Positions 9,816 to 21,600 of a stretch of 64,000 nucleotides of DNA are shown in pieces. Numbering within the stretch: the first letter of the stretch is position 1; the number at the start of each line of letters is the position of its first letter. The stretch covers positions 183,334-247,333 of the forward strand of contig JAGHUX010000008.1 in NCBI GenBank assembly GCA_018064605.1, read 5' to 3'. The position numbers were made by a program, and so were the translations under genes. The notes under the pieces were generated by a model. It saw only the letters and a program-made list of their open reading frames with translations, did no database searches and had not been told where the DNA came from. This DNA is from Candidatus Limimorpha caballi. Lineage in GTDB: Bacteria; Bacteroidota; Bacteroidia; Bacteroidales; F082.

Positions 9816-10478
9816 TTATTCCCCTTTCGGGCCGTATGCCAGGTCGCCGGCATCGCCCAATCCTGGCACTATGTATGACTTCGCGGTCAGTTCATCGTCA
9901 ATGCTTCCGACCCAAAGCGTCGCATCCGCGTTGATGTTGTTTTTGACATAGTCAACACCTTCCCTGCTGGCAATCACGGCGGCGAGATGAAGTTTCTTGG
10001 GGCGGACATCGCCGTTCTCAAGCAACCTGTTGACACATTGAACCAACGACGAACCCGTTGCAAGCATCGGATCGCTGAGAATCAACACTTTGCCTTCTAT
10101 CGCCGACGTCGCGCAATATTCAACCATTATGTCGAAATCATCTCCTTTGTGATATTTTCTGTACGCCGCGATGAATGCATTGTCGGCCTTGTCGAAAATG
10201 TCCAGAAAACCTTGATGAAACGGTATGCCTGCACGGAAAACCGTACCCAAGACAATTTCGTCAGCAACAATGCGTGTCTCCTTGATTCCAAGCGGTGTCG
10301 TGATATTAACATCCTTATAATCAAGCGTTTTACTAATCTCGTACGCCATCAGTTCACCAAGTCGTTCGAGATTAATACGGAAACGCATCCTGTCATTTTG
10401 AACATCAACGTTTCTCAATTCCGCGATAAAATTGTTAATGATGCTGTTTGTCGCACCCAATTCATTGATTTTCAACAT
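9816..10478 (-). CDS. upp: uracil phosphoribosyltransferase
   Basis: VLILSDPMLATGSSLVQCVNRLLENG and YIVPGLGDAGDLAYG. Confidence 0.93.
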   Translation of the reverse strand: MLKINELGATNSIINNFIAELRNVDVQNDRMRFRINLERLGELMAYEISKTLDYKDVNITTPLGIKETRIVADEIVLGTVFRAGIPFHQGFLDIFDKADNAFIAAYRKYHKGDDFDIMVEYCATSAIEGKVLILSDPMLATGSSLVQCVNRLLENGDVRPKKLHLAAVIASREGVDYVKNNINADATLWVGSIDDELTAKSYIVPGLGDAGDLAYGPKGE

Positions 10479-10500
10479 ATCTATTAATTTTTGTATTAAT

Positions 10501-11430
10501 TTATCTGTTCTTTACTATTTTCAAAATCAACCTGACAAGCCCACGTGTTTTGTTGAAATGCAGACTCGGATATTTCACCTCGTGTCCGCCGAAACCCTTG
10601 TAATATCTGGCCAATCCGACATTGTCGGAACCCTCGAAATCAAACGTCTTCCCTGTCGCGCTGTTTTCCCTTATCACATTGTCAATGAGAAACGAAAGCG
10701 CGTGAGACTCCTTGTTCGTCTCGTCGGCACCAGAAAACAAAAAAACAATCCTGTTGTGACTTGCCATGAAAACAGCACCTGCAACCAATTGATTGTCAGC
10801 ATTTCTCACACCTTCAGCAAAACAGCAGCCCCTACCCTTCGCAACGTCAACCAAATTAATAAAACGTTGGTATTCAGCATCTTTCCAATGTGCAATGGAC
10901 TTCCCCTTATTTTTCCTGAACAGACTGACAATCTGCTGTGTTTCAACGTCATACGACATTTTCAGGTCTGCCGACTCAGCCTTTGCAAGATTCCGTTTGT
11001 TATTATTGCTGTAATTTCTCCTCAGAAAATCATATTCCAACGACAAATCAAGTTCTGTATTTACATGATATTCAATGCCTTTAAAATCTTTTGAAAAAAT
11101 ATTTCCAGAATTGAGACGAATTTCCGCGAACTTGAATTTATCCGGAATCGAAGCAACAAATCGTCTGACTTTTTCCTCATCCAACACCTGTTTCGAATAA
11201 ATGCCGAGCTGTTGCGTGAAAAAAGGCTGGAACAAATAGCTCAGACCGAATTTTTCGTTCCCCGTCAGCGGCATAACGCTCTCATAATCAGTTTCAATCA
11301 AGGCGTCCCAGTTTGGATGGATGACATCAAGATACCATGACAAGGCATAGACATTGCCGTTGGGTGAATTTAAAACACATTCGTCCCAACGTTGCATATC
11401 TATCTGATTATGAGTATAATACGTTATCAT
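10501..11430 (-). CDS. GNAT/FemAB-like acyltransferase
   Basis: YYKGFGGHEVKYPSLHFNK C-terminus, LVAGAVFMASHNRIVFLFSGAD; overlaps the next gene by 4 nt. Confidence 0.65.
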   Translation of the reverse strand: MITYYTHNQIDMQRWDECVLNSPNGNVYALSWYLDVIHPNWDALIETDYESVMPLTGNEKFGLSYLFQPFFTQQLGIYSKQVLDEEKVRRFVASIPDKFKFAEIRLNSGNIFSKDFKGIEYHVNTELDLSLEYDFLRRNYSNNNKRNLAKAESADLKMSYDVETQQIVSLFRKNKGKSIAHWKDAEYQRFINLVDVAKGRGCCFAEGVRNADNQLVAGAVFMASHNRIVFLFSGADETNKESHALSFLIDNVIRENSATGKTFDFEGSDNVGLARYYKGFGGHEVKYPSLHFNKTRGLVRLILKIVKNR

Positions 11431-12752
11431 TCGCTTTTAATTGCAAAGTCTAAAATGTTTTTGTACATGGTTCTCCAGCCCTTCCAGCGTTTCTCGCCGC
11501 TGAGCGTCTCGTTATGCCAGAGCAGCACAAATGTCCCATTGATTTTCCTCACTTCAGTGATCATCTGCTTTATTTTTTCCAACGATTTCTCGCAGTCGAG
11601 GTCGAGGTAGTCGCGCAGCGTGCCGTCCATCACCGCGAACGGATGAATGTACAGGTTCGTGCTGTTGTTTTGCGCGAGGTTAAAGAAGCGGAACGTATCG
11701 GCTATGCCAGCGCGGAAACCGACCTGCGATGCGTAACCCATTGTGTAATCGTCGGTTATGTCGAGATTTATCAGATGCTCATAACTTTCAGGGAGACTCA
11801 GCCTCAGAAAATGCTGACGGCTTTTTGTGATTTCACGGTTGAGCACTTTTGAAAGGTTATGAACCTCCGACTTCATCTTGTCGATTTTGAGGAATGATGA
11901 GAACGACGGATGAATCCCGACATCGGCATAGTCGCCCAGCCGTTTTATAAGATTCTGAAAATCAACATTTTTCAATGGAATATTTTTGTCATTGACATCA
12001 TATTCACCGCAAAGTATGAAATAAATCGGTCGCAATTTGTACTCTTTCTGCCATTTGATTTGGTCGTCGAAAGTATAAAACGGGTCGCGTCGCCGGCCTG
12101 TCAGGACCTGCCATCTTTCTTTGATCTCATCAAAATCGAAATTTAAAAGGTCGCGGAAGAAGGCAGCGCTGATTCTCAGAAAACCCTTGTTTTTGTACGC
12201 CCACGCCGCATCGACATCGTATGTAGGCACGAATTTGAACGTTCTCTTCTTGAACTGAAGATCCGGAAAGAAACCCTTCAACTTCTCGCCAAGTTCCATT
12301 GTCCAGATATTCACCAAAGGTTTCTCTAACATATTCATTTTAAATAATATGGAGTCTTCAACGAGAAACCTGCTGTATTTGTCGCGGACATGCGGCAGGT
12401 ATTCTTCATAGCGCGACACCAGATAGAACGACGCGGCAAACAAGTCAAAATCAAACATCGACTTGTCGTTGTAAACCGGGAAAATCGCTTTCAGATCATT
12501 ATGGTCGATTATTTTCAGTTCATTGTCTTGTATGCTGCGGATGTTACGCTCGAAAAGCAGGCTCGTCGCTTTCTGGAACGGCTCGTTCCAAAACTGGCAG
12601 TCACCATAATGGAACTTCGGCCCGTTGTACGAGGTGAAGACCTCGTTTTCCGTCGTGATTTTAAAGTCAATCCCAAGCAAGTCCTTGAAGATCAATTCAA
12701 AAATATAATACAACCTGTTGGTTTTCTTTTTTACTAATATCAAAATTTCCAT
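11427..12752 (-). CDS. polysaccharide deacetylase-like protein
   Basis: FVPTYDVDAAWAYKNKG..., DVGIHPSFSSF, LPESYEHLINLDITDDYTMGYASQVGFRAGIADTF, HPFAVMDGTL. Confidence 0.75.
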   Translation of the reverse strand: MEILILVKKKTNRLYYIFELIFKDLLGIDFKITTENEVFTSYNGPKFHYGDCQFWNEPFQKATSLLFERNIRSIQDNELKIIDHNDLKAIFPVYNDKSMFDFDLFAASFYLVSRYEEYLPHVRDKYSRFLVEDSILFKMNMLEKPLVNIWTMELGEKLKGFFPDLQFKKRTFKFVPTYDVDAAWAYKNKGFLRISAAFFRDLLNFDFDEIKERWQVLTGRRRDPFYTFDDQIKWQKEYKLRPIYFILCGEYDVNDKNIPLKNVDFQNLIKRLGDYADVGIHPSFSSFLKIDKMKSEVHNLSKVLNREITKSRQHFLRLSLPESYEHLINLDITDDYTMGYASQVGFRAGIADTFRFFNLAQNNSTNLYIHPFAVMDGTLRDYLDLDCEKSLEKIKQMITEVRKINGTFVLLWHNETLSGEKRWKGWRTMYKNILDFAIKSE

Positions 12753-12756
12753 TGCA

Positions 12757-12764
12757 CAAAGATA
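12757..12764 (-). promoter_or_regulatory. -7 box TATCTTTG, unusually close to the ATG
   Basis: TAnnTTTG match with only 4 nt to the annotated ATG at 12752. Confidence 0.35.
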
Positions 12765-12781
12765 TAAAATTTTGAAGAAGC

Positions 12782-15061
12782 TTACAATTTCACAATTTGA
12801 TTTAACCTGATGTCGTCCGATGATGTCCCGACCATCACAGTGAAGTCGCCGGGTTCAAAAACGCTTTCGAGCTTGGTATTTATCAAACTTAAGTCATTGA
12901 TTTGCAACACAAACGAAACCGTTTTCGTTTCATTGCATTTCAAATGAATCCTCTTGAAGCCTTTGAGAAGTTTCTCGGGTGTCGCCACCGAAGCGAATTC
13001 GTCGCGGACATAAAGTTGCACGACCTCATCGCCTTCGCGTCCGCCGACATTAGTCACTTCAACAGACACCATCACTGTTTTGTCATCGTCAACGTTGATT
13101 TTCAGATTGTCATATTCAAATTCCGTATAGCTCAATCCGTAGCCGAACGGGAACAACGGTGAGCTTTGGCAGTCGATATAATCTCGTTGTTTTGGTTGCG
13201 AGTAAAACACCGGGACTTGTCCCACCGAACGCGGCTGCGACATGGGGAGCCGTCCCGCCGGATTGTAGTCGCCGAAGATAACGTCAGCTATGGCGTTTCC
13301 GCCTTCCTGCCCCGGATAAAACGCTGTCATCACGGCATTGCCATTCGCGACAGCAGTGTTTTTCAGCAACGGACGTCCTTCGATGAACACGATGACAAGC
13401 GGCTTGCCCGTGGCGGCGACGACTTCGATGAGCTTGTCTTGAACCCCTGACAATGAGATAGTTGCGCGGTCGTAGCCCTCGCCGCAGTCCATGTCGGCGA
13501 CGTGACCGTCAAGAATCACAGTGTCAGTTGACCTGTATGATGTCTTGAAATTGCGGGCTGACGAGCCGCCAACAACGAGGACGACGGCATCGGCATCATT
13601 TGCCGCCTTCAACGCCGCGTCAAAGTCGGCGTCGCTGGTGTCGCGCACCGAACATCCTTTGACGTAAGTGACTGTCGTAGTTGGAGATACGTGACTGCGT
13701 ACACCTTCCAACACGGTGATGATGTCATCGGGGTTCTGCGGCGCCGTATAGTCGCCGAGCTGGTTGTATGTGTTGTCGGCGTTCGGTCCGATGACAGCGA
13801 CGTTTTTAATGTCTTTGGAAAGTGGCAGAATGCCGTCGTTTTTCAAAAGCACGATGCCTTCGCGAGCGACCTGCAACGGGAGGCTTTTGACATTCTTATC
13901 TGTTTGATTTTCAACCAAAATTGGAAGATATGGGTTGTCAAACAATCCGATTTCAAACTTGAATCTCAACACTCTGCGTACCGCGTCATCAAGTGTCTCC
14001 ATTGTCACAAGACCTTGATTGACAGCATCTTCAAGAAATGCGCCGTAGTTTGACGCGCCGAGGTCGATGTCAACACCGGCGTTGATGGCTTGCGCCGTGG
14101 CGACGAGTTGATTTTCGGCGGTGCGGTGTGTGCTGTGAAGCGCCCAGATGCTGCCGAGGTCTGAAAACACCACGCCGTCAAAGCCCCACCGCTCCCTGAG
14201 GATGTCTTTCAGCAGCCAAGTGTTTGAACTGCAAGGTATTCCGTCGATTGTATTGTACGATGTCATTATGCTTTTCGCGCCGTTTTTCACTGCTGTCTCA
14301 AAATTCAGGTTCAGTTCCGACAGTATCTCGCGTTTTCCGGCCGAAGTCCCCGAACCGTGATGACCTCCTTCCGAAACGCCAAAAGAGGAGAAATGTTTCA
14401 GTGTTGACGCGAGGTGATTCTGCATCCCTTTCATTATGGCCGTGCCCAAAGTTCCCGAAAGATACGGGTCTTCTCCGAGACTCTCTTCCACCCGCGACCA
14501 ACGCGGGTCACGCGTGATGTCAATGACAGGTCCGTATGCGAACTTCGCGCCGCGTGATGCTGCCGAGGCTCCGACCGCGTCACCGACCGCGTAAAGCAAA
14601 TCCTCGTCCCACGTCGCCGCCTGACACAGCCCCGACGGATATACATCCGCCCCGACCGCCATGTGGCCATGCACGCACTCCTCAGCGAAATATATAGGAA
14701 TGCCAAGACGCGAATGCTCCATGACATAACGCTGCATCTCATTGAAAATCAAAATAGACTGTCGCTCATCAAGTCCGGTCTCGATTGTCTTCTGCGACCA
14801 TGGATCAGCCCGGAGAACGCCGTAAAAACCGCCACATTGCAAAGTGTCACACATCTTCAGAAATGACTCGTTGAGCGTCAACGTGCCATCATCAATTTTA
14901 TCGTAAAAATTGAAACCAATTGGACAACAAAGCTGTCCAACTTTCTCATTCACAGTCATTTGGCCAAGCAACGACTCAACTTTGACATCTATGTCATCCA
15001 CCGACGAAGAACAGCCTGCCAAAAACATGACCGCAAACGATATTACTACGATTCTTTTCAT
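12782..15061 (-). CDS. glycoside hydrolase family 3 beta-glucosidase-like lipoprotein
   Basis: MKRIVVISFAVMFLAGCSSS lipobox; VESLGEDPYLSGTLG, GFDGVVFSDLGSI, C-terminal fibronectin III-like domain. Upstream ORF extension to 15133 judged non-coding. Confidence 0.92.
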   Translation of the reverse strand: MKRIVVISFAVMFLAGCSSSVDDIDVKVESLLGQMTVNEKVGQLCCPIGFNFYDKIDDGTLTLNESFLKMCDTLQCGGFYGVLRADPWSQKTIETGLDERQSILIFNEMQRYVMEHSRLGIPIYFAEECVHGHMAVGADVYPSGLCQAATWDEDLLYAVGDAVGASAASRGAKFAYGPVIDITRDPRWSRVEESLGEDPYLSGTLGTAIMKGMQNHLASTLKHFSSFGVSEGGHHGSGTSAGKREILSELNLNFETAVKNGAKSIMTSYNTIDGIPCSSNTWLLKDILRERWGFDGVVFSDLGSIWALHSTHRTAENQLVATAQAINAGVDIDLGASNYGAFLEDAVNQGLVTMETLDDAVRRVLRFKFEIGLFDNPYLPILVENQTDKNVKSLPLQVAREGIVLLKNDGILPLSKDIKNVAVIGPNADNTYNQLGDYTAPQNPDDIITVLEGVRSHVSPTTTVTYVKGCSVRDTSDADFDAALKAANDADAVVLVVGGSSARNFKTSYRSTDTVILDGHVADMDCGEGYDRATISLSGVQDKLIEVVAATGKPLVIVFIEGRPLLKNTAVANGNAVMTAFYPGQEGGNAIADVIFGDYNPAGRLPMSQPRSVGQVPVFYSQPKQRDYIDCQSSPLFPFGYGLSYTEFEYDNLKINVDDDKTVMVSVEVTNVGGREGDEVVQLYVRDEFASVATPEKLLKGFKRIHLKCNETKTVSFVLQINDLSLINTKLESVFEPGDFTVMVGTSSDDIRLNQIVKL

Positions 15062-15205
15062 TTTGCAAATGCTAAAAATTCGCAACAAAAATATAAAATA
15101 ATTTTGTACGATTAGGTTAATTTTTATTAACAACTAAAAAAATCTCAGGATTGAAGTTTTACACACAATGTTTATATTTATTAGATAACGCAAAACATTT
15201 TTTTG

Positions 15206-15213
15206 TATTTTTG
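15206..15213 (+). promoter_or_regulatory. -7 box TATTTTTG for the gingipain-like operon
   Basis: TAnnTTTG match 22 nt upstream of the ATG at 15236. Confidence 0.45.
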
Positions 15214-15235
15214 CGGATATTTTACCAAGAAAAAT

Positions 15236-18200
15236 ATGAAAAAAATAACATTGTCAATTTTTATTTGCATTTCCGCTCTTTTACTGGATGCACAAACAAT
15301 AACAAAGACTTACCACATTGAAAATCAAAATGTTAAAAATATTGAAAGATATTCTCAGATTGAATTGAAGGATTGTATGCAGTCGGCTCTTGCCGGTCAG
15401 CCGTCGTTGCCGTGGCATTCAGTGACGCTGCTGTTGCCGGAAGGTGCAAAAGCCGAGTCAATTGAAATTGAAATGCATGATTTTCAAGAACTTAAAGGCG
15501 AGTTTGAGCTTTATCCGTATCAGCCGTCAAGGACGTATAACGATGTGGAACGCAAATCATTTTACAAAGATGAAGCGGTTTATTCTTCGAAAGATGTTTA
15601 TCCTGTTGAAAATCACGGAGTTCTGACAACTCAATATGTCAATGGCTATCCTATCGCCGTCACCGCTTTCACTCCCGTGAGATACATTCCTTCCGAACGT
15701 AAAGTGTTGATTGCCAAATCAGTAACTATAAAAATCAACATAAATAAAGATGAGCGGTCTGATTCAAAGATGCGTTCTTCCCGTCCGCAAATCATAAATA
15801 AGATAAAGTCGTTGGTTGACAACCCGGAAATGCTTGATAATTATGCGTTTGACAATTCAAAGTCGCTTCAGGGCTATGAGCTTTTGGTCATCACGCCTCA
15901 ACAGTATGTTTCTGACTTTGACGATTATGTGCAGTTTTATCATTATTTGGATTTGAGGGCGAACGTTGTTTCCACGGAAGAGATTTACGAGACGATGCAA
16001 GGCATTGACAATCAGGAGAAGATACGCAATTACATCATTCAGGAATATCAGAATAACGACATCTTGATGGTGCTTTTGGGCGGTGATGTCGCGCTTGTGC
16101 CTCATCGCGGTTTCTACGGCGACGTGCTTTCCGGCGGAAGCCACAAAATCGACTACGGCATCCCCGCCGACCTTTATTTTTCGGGCCTTGACGGGACATG
16201 GAACGATAACGGCAACGACCGCTGGGCTGAGCCCGGCGAAGACGACCTCTACCCGGAGATCGGCGTGGCGAGAATGCCTTTCAACAATGCCGAGCAACTT
16301 GCCAACATGATTCATAAAACCATCAGGTATCAACAAGTTCCGGTGCTCGGAGAGTTCCGCACCGTCGTTCTTGGCGGCGAGAAACTTTACGACTATCCTT
16401 ACACCCAGGGCAGCCAGTACCTCGAACTTCTGATTGGCGAACACAGCGACAACGGCTATACGACGGTGGGTATTGACGAGAATTATAACTTCAAGAGATA
16501 TTACGCTGAAGACGGCAACTGGAGCGGCTCGAACCTGCGCAACGCGATAAATTCAGGCACAGGCTACGTCCATCATGCCGGACATGCCAACACTGACATG
16601 GTCGCGGGCTGGACCGGCTCGACGTTGAACCCCGAGTCGTTCTCAGGCGCGAACGGCGTTGACCACAACTACACTTTCTTCCATTCGCACGGCTGCGACT
16701 GCGGCGGCTTCGACAAATCGTGTGTCATGGAGAAACTCGTCACAATACCGTATTTCGCCGTCTCCGTGATCGGCAACTCGCGTTTCGGCTGGTTCAACGA
16801 AGGGCAGACAGAAGGCCCGTCGATACATCTTCAGAGGGAGATGACCGACGCTTTCTGGGCGGAGAGAATACCGTATGTCGGGATGGCGATGAGCGAGGCG
16901 AAATGCCAGACCGCGCCTTGGGTCACGGCACCCGGACAGTACGAGGAAGGCGCACTGCGCTGGAACTTCTACGACCTCAACATCCTCGGCGATGTCGCCG
17001 TAAGTCCTTGGCACGACGAGCCTTTCGACGCTGCGGTCAGCTTCAGGCCGGCGATGCTTCAGGGCGAGACGGTGAATGAGGTTTACGTGTCGCACAACGG
17101 ACAGCCTCTCAAGTATTTCCGCTGCAGCGTCTATCATAATGAGGAAAAACTCGGCGAGGCGGTGACCGACGAGACCGGACACGCCACCGTGACGCTCTCC
17201 CGCCCGGTTGACTTCATCGACCAGCTTTCACTGTCTGTCATCGGAATGAACTCCTTCCCGCAAAGCCGCACAATCGACTGCATCGACGAAAACACGACTT
17301 TCGTGAAACCATATAAATTGATTGCCAACGACGAAGACGGCGACGGGAAAATAGAATTCGGCGAAAACGTCTCCTTCGACCTCGTCTTGAGAAACTGGGG
17401 AGCGGCGACGGCAAACGACGTTCACGCCGCCGTCCAATGCTGCGCCCCGGAATATTTCAGGTTCACGAAGATTGAAGACGACATGCAAAGCATTGAGGGA
17501 CTGACCGTTGACACGATTCACGACGCTTTCGGAATCTGCATGAACCAAGACGTGCCGAACGGCTGGCCGATAACCCTCAATGTCACGTCAAACGACGCAA
17601 CAGGATATTGGTACAATTCCTTCGGATTCGAAGCGTCAGCACCTGATATTCAGATACTTTCGATGTCGGCGGAAGAGGTTGACGGCAACGGAAACGGCAT
17701 CGTTGAGCCGGGCGAGGACGGACTGCTGACAGTGTTCGTCAAGAACCTCGGTACCGTCATAGCTGAAAATGTTGAATTGAATGTCGAGGCTGACAATGAC
17801 TTGGTGACGCTTGAGACATCTACAGCAACATACACGCAAATTCAAGAGAATGAAGAGATTACGGCGGAGTTCGCTTTCCATGTCGATGAAAATGTACCGA
17901 ACAGCACCATCGTGATTTTCAACGCGACAGCACAATGCGGGAAATATGTTTCAACGTCAAGTCATTCAATGACAGTCGGTTATCTCATGGATGACTTTGA
18001 AACCGGCGACTTCTCGAAGCTCGAATGGGAATTTGGCGGCGACAAGGAATGGTCCGTCACCGACTCTGATGCATACGAGGGGACTTTCTCGGCTCGCTCA
18101 GGAGTGATTGACGACAATGAAATTTCTTCGCTGATAATCAATGTGGAAGTGTTCGAGGATGGCGACTTGTCATTCTTCTTCAAGACCTCAACGGAAAAAA

Positions 18201-18646
18201 ACGATTATCTCGCACTTTATATTGATGATGACTATATTGACCGTTGGTCGGGCGAAACGGATTGGCAATCAGTGAGTTATCAGCTAAATACCGGCTCGCA
18301 TACAATTGAATGGCGTTACGACAAGTCGATGTCAGGACAGTCGGGTCTCGACGCCGTCTTCATTGACAACGTGATGTTCCCGACCAATTCAACAGTCATG
18401 GTGAATGTATTTGAAAATGCTGACAATCAAGATGATATGACAATTTATCCTAACCCCAACAACGGGAAATTTGTCGTGAATCTTGATGATAACCAGAATG
18501 TTGTGAAGATTTTCAACTCTCTCGGCCAGATGGTTTATGAAAATGAAAACGCTTCGCAGAATTTGAATGTTGACATTTCTGAAAAAGGTTCGGGCATATA
18601 CCTTATTAGCATTAATGGAAAAACGCAAAAAATAATAATCAAATAA
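15236..18646 (+). CDS. gingipain-family (peptidase C25) protease with T9SS type A sorting domain, copy 1
   Basis: Propeptide, HHAGHANTDMVAGW plus FFHSHGCDCGGFD (His/Cys dyad region), CARDB-like repeats, C-terminal TIYPNPNNGKFVVNLDDNQ...GIYLISINGKTQKIIIK. Confidence 0.9.
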   Translation: MKKITLSIFICISALLLDAQTITKTYHIENQNVKNIERYSQIELKDCMQSALAGQPSLPWHSVTLLLPEGAKAESIEIEMHDFQELKGEFELYPYQPSRTYNDVERKSFYKDEAVYSSKDVYPVENHGVLTTQYVNGYPIAVTAFTPVRYIPSERKVLIAKSVTIKININKDERSDSKMRSSRPQIINKIKSLVDNPEMLDNYAFDNSKSLQGYELLVITPQQYVSDFDDYVQFYHYLDLRANVVSTEEIYETMQGIDNQEKIRNYIIQEYQNNDILMVLLGGDVALVPHRGFYGDVLSGGSHKIDYGIPADLYFSGLDGTWNDNGNDRWAEPGEDDLYPEIGVARMPFNNAEQLANMIHKTIRYQQVPVLGEFRTVVLGGEKLYDYPYTQGSQYLELLIGEHSDNGYTTVGIDENYNFKRYYAEDGNWSGSNLRNAINSGTGYVHHAGHANTDMVAGWTGSTLNPESFSGANGVDHNYTFFHSHGCDCGGFDKSCVMEKLVTIPYFAVSVIGNSRFGWFNEGQTEGPSIHLQREMTDAFWAERIPYVGMAMSEAKCQTAPWVTAPGQYEEGALRWNFYDLNILGDVAVSPWHDEPFDAAVSFRPAMLQGETVNEVYVSHNGQPLKYFRCSVYHNEEKLGEAVTDETGHATVTLSRPVDFIDQLSLSVIGMNSFPQSRTIDCIDENTTFVKPYKLIANDEDGDGKIEFGENVSFDLVLRNWGAATANDVHAAVQCCAPEYFRFTKIEDDMQSIEGLTVDTIHDAFGICMNQDVPNGWPITLNVTSNDATGYWYNSFGFEASAPDIQILSMSAEEVDGNGNGIVEPGEDGLLTVFVKNLGTVIAENVELNVEADNDLVTLETSTATYTQIQENEEITAEFAFHVDENVPNSTIVIFNATAQCGKYVSTSSHSMTVGYLMDDFETGDFSKLEWEFGGDKEWSVTDSDAYEGTFSARSGVIDDNEISSLIINVEVFEDGDLSFFFKTSTEKNDYLALYIDDDYIDRWSGETDWQSVSYQLNTGSHTIEWRYDKSMSGQSGLDAVFIDNVMFPTNSTVMVNVFENADNQDDMTIYPNPNNGKFVVNLDDNQNVVKIFNSLGQMVYENENASQNLNVDISEKGSGIYLISINGKTQKIIIK
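18479..18646 (+). repeat. 3'-end repeat shared by gingipain-like genes 1 and 2 (copy A)
   Basis: About 168 nt matching 21858-22025 with roughly six mismatches by eye. Confidence 0.9.
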
Positions 18647-18650
18647 AAAA

Positions 18651-21600
18651 ATGAAGAAACTAACGCTTTTAATTCTCCTGTCGATTCTCGGCTTTGCAAT
18701 CAAAGCTCAGACGATAGAAAAGATGTATCACTTTGAGAATCCGACAATTAGCAAATTGATGGGTTATGATGTTATCAGTTTTGAAGGTTCAATGCAAAGT
18801 GCCGGTGTCGGCTGTCCGAGTCTGCCGTGGCAGTCGGTGAGCCTGCTTCTCCCGAACGGGACGGAAGCCGCCTCAATGAAAGTGGAACTATCTGATTTCC
18901 AAGAACTTGATGGTGTTTACAATCTATATCCGAAACAGATGGATCTGCCTTATTCGCAGGCCGAAAAGTTCGTTTTCACAAAAAATGACGCCGTTTACGC
19001 TTCAAATGAGATTTATCCTTCAAACAACGAAGGAAATCTCTCCACAAACTTCAAAAACGGCTACGGCTTTGCGTTCTCGGCATTCACTCCGGTGAGATAC
19101 GTCCCGGCGACCGGAAAGGTTGAATTTGCGAGGACGGCAAAAGTCACAATCAACGTAAGTAATTCAAAATCAGACCATTCAGTAATGTTAAAAAATACGA
19201 CATCAGTAAAGGAAAGCGTGCGACGTCTTGCGCAGAATCCTGAGATGATGGCGACCTACGAGACGCGTGAGCTGACGTTTGACGGCTATGACATTTTGAT
19301 TGTCACTGGAAATCAATATGTTGAAGGTTTTGATGAATATGTAGATTATTACAACAGCATCGGATGGAGGACGCATATCACCACCATCGAGGAGGTTTGT
19401 TCGTCGATGGAAGGCCGCGACAACGCCGAGAAACTCCGCAATTACGTCATCCGGGAATATCAGAACAACGGCATCTCGACATTGATTCTGGGCGGCGACA
19501 TCGACATCGTCCCTTATCGCGGCTTATATTGTTATGTATCAGATGAATACGAAGACTGGAGCATTCCTGCCGACTTATATTTCGCGGGTCTCGACGGGAC
19601 ATGGAACGATGACGGTGACAACAGATGGGGCGAGATCGGGGAGGACGACCTCCTTCCGGAGATAGGCGTGGCGCGTCTGCCTTTCAACAACGCGCAGCAG
19701 CAGAACAATATGATTCACAAGACTTTGTCATATCAACAGAACCCTGTTTCCGGTGAATTTCAGCATGTCACGTTCGGCAGCGAATGGATGAGCGACACCG
19801 GCCCGACCTACGGCAGCCAGTATCTGTACATGGCGGTCGGGCATCACGACGAACACGGCTACGCCACAACCGGCATACCTGAAAACTATGACTTCAATGT
19901 CGTTGACGAGTTGACGGGCGCGAATATCGGCTCCGACCTGATGGCCGCAATCAACCTCGGCGGGCAATACACGCATCACGCAGGGCATGCAAATTCCAAT
20001 TACGTCGCCGGTTGGTACAACTGGGACATCACCGACAGCAACTTTTCGCAGGTCAACGGCGTCACGCACAACTACACTTTCTTCTTCTCTCACGGCTGCA
20101 TCGCCGGAGCCTTCGACGAAGACTGCATCATGGAGCGCATGGTCACGATACAGAACTTCTGCGTGGCGGCAATCGGCAACTCGCGCTACGGCTGGTTCTC
20201 GCCCGGCACCACCGACGGCCCCTCGGCACACCTGCACCGCGAAATGACTGACGCTCAATATAATGAGAAGACGCCGAACCTTGCCTTGGCACTGACAGAG
20301 GCCAAAGTCCAGACCGCACCGTGGGTCAACGCCATCAACGGCGAAAACGCAGCCCTGCGCTGGAACTTCTACGACATCAACGTGATAGGCGACGGCGCCG
20401 TCGCACCCTGGCTCGATGAGCCGATGGACGTGACAGTCAACTGCACCGACGCACTGACACTCGGGACAACTTCCATGGAAGTGCAGCTCGACAACGACGA
20501 CAACGATGTCCTTTACGGCTTCCGCTGCAGCTTGTTCGCTGACAATCAACTTATCGGCTATGGCGTGACCGATGAAGACAACGTCGCGAACATCGTCTTC
20601 AACGAGCCGCTCAACCATGAAGGCGAGCTTCGCCTCGTCGTCACGGGACAGAATGCGTGGCCGCAGACCAAGACAATCAGCTCGCAGATGATGACGACAC
20701 CTTATATCATATATGACGACCACACCGCAAATGTCGGAGACGGCACAATCGACTATGGCGACGACTTCACTTTCAATGTCACCGTGAAAAACTACGGAGC
20801 TGCTGACGCTCAAAACGTCACGGCGACTTTGACGACTGACGATGAATTTGTTGAGATTCTGAATCCGACGGCAACGATAGCAAACATCGGCAGCCTCGGC
20901 ACCTTTGAGATGGAAGACGTCTTCGAGGTCACTGTCGCCAAAACCATCCCCGACCAACATCACGTGGAGTTCGCTCTTGAATGCACCGACGGGACCGATG
21001 TCTGGACAAGCTCTTTCGGAATCACGGCTAACGCCCCGGCGTTCGATTTGGTGAACGTTGACATCGAGGATGGCGGCGACGGACAGCTTCAGCCCGGCGA
21101 GTCGGCGGTGTTGCATTTCACGGTGAGGAACAACGGACACAGCGACATGGAGAACGTGAATTTTGCCATATACAACTCTCATCCTGAGATTGAAAACGGT
21201 GACGACGAATTCGCCTTCGAATCGGTGGCGGCGGGCGGAGAGTTCACCGTTGACTATGAAGTGACACTGTCGCCCGACATCGCCGAAGGCGTCAACTATG
21301 AACTGATCACGTGCACTTACTCCACGGGCACCCAGTTTTTCGGGAGCTACGCCATCGCCGTCGGACATTCTTCGGAAGACTTCGAGACCGGCGATTTTTC
21401 GGCGTTCCAATGGCAGAACGACGAAGATTATCCTTGGACCGTCGTGACCGAGAACCCGCACGGCGGGACCTATTGCGCCAAGTCGGCCCCGATTCCTGAC
21501 AACCTGAAATCGGTACTTCTGATCGAAGTTGACGTCTATGAAAACGACCAGATCACGTTTTTCAAGAAGGTGTCGTCGGAGCAAGGCTGGGACAAGTTCT

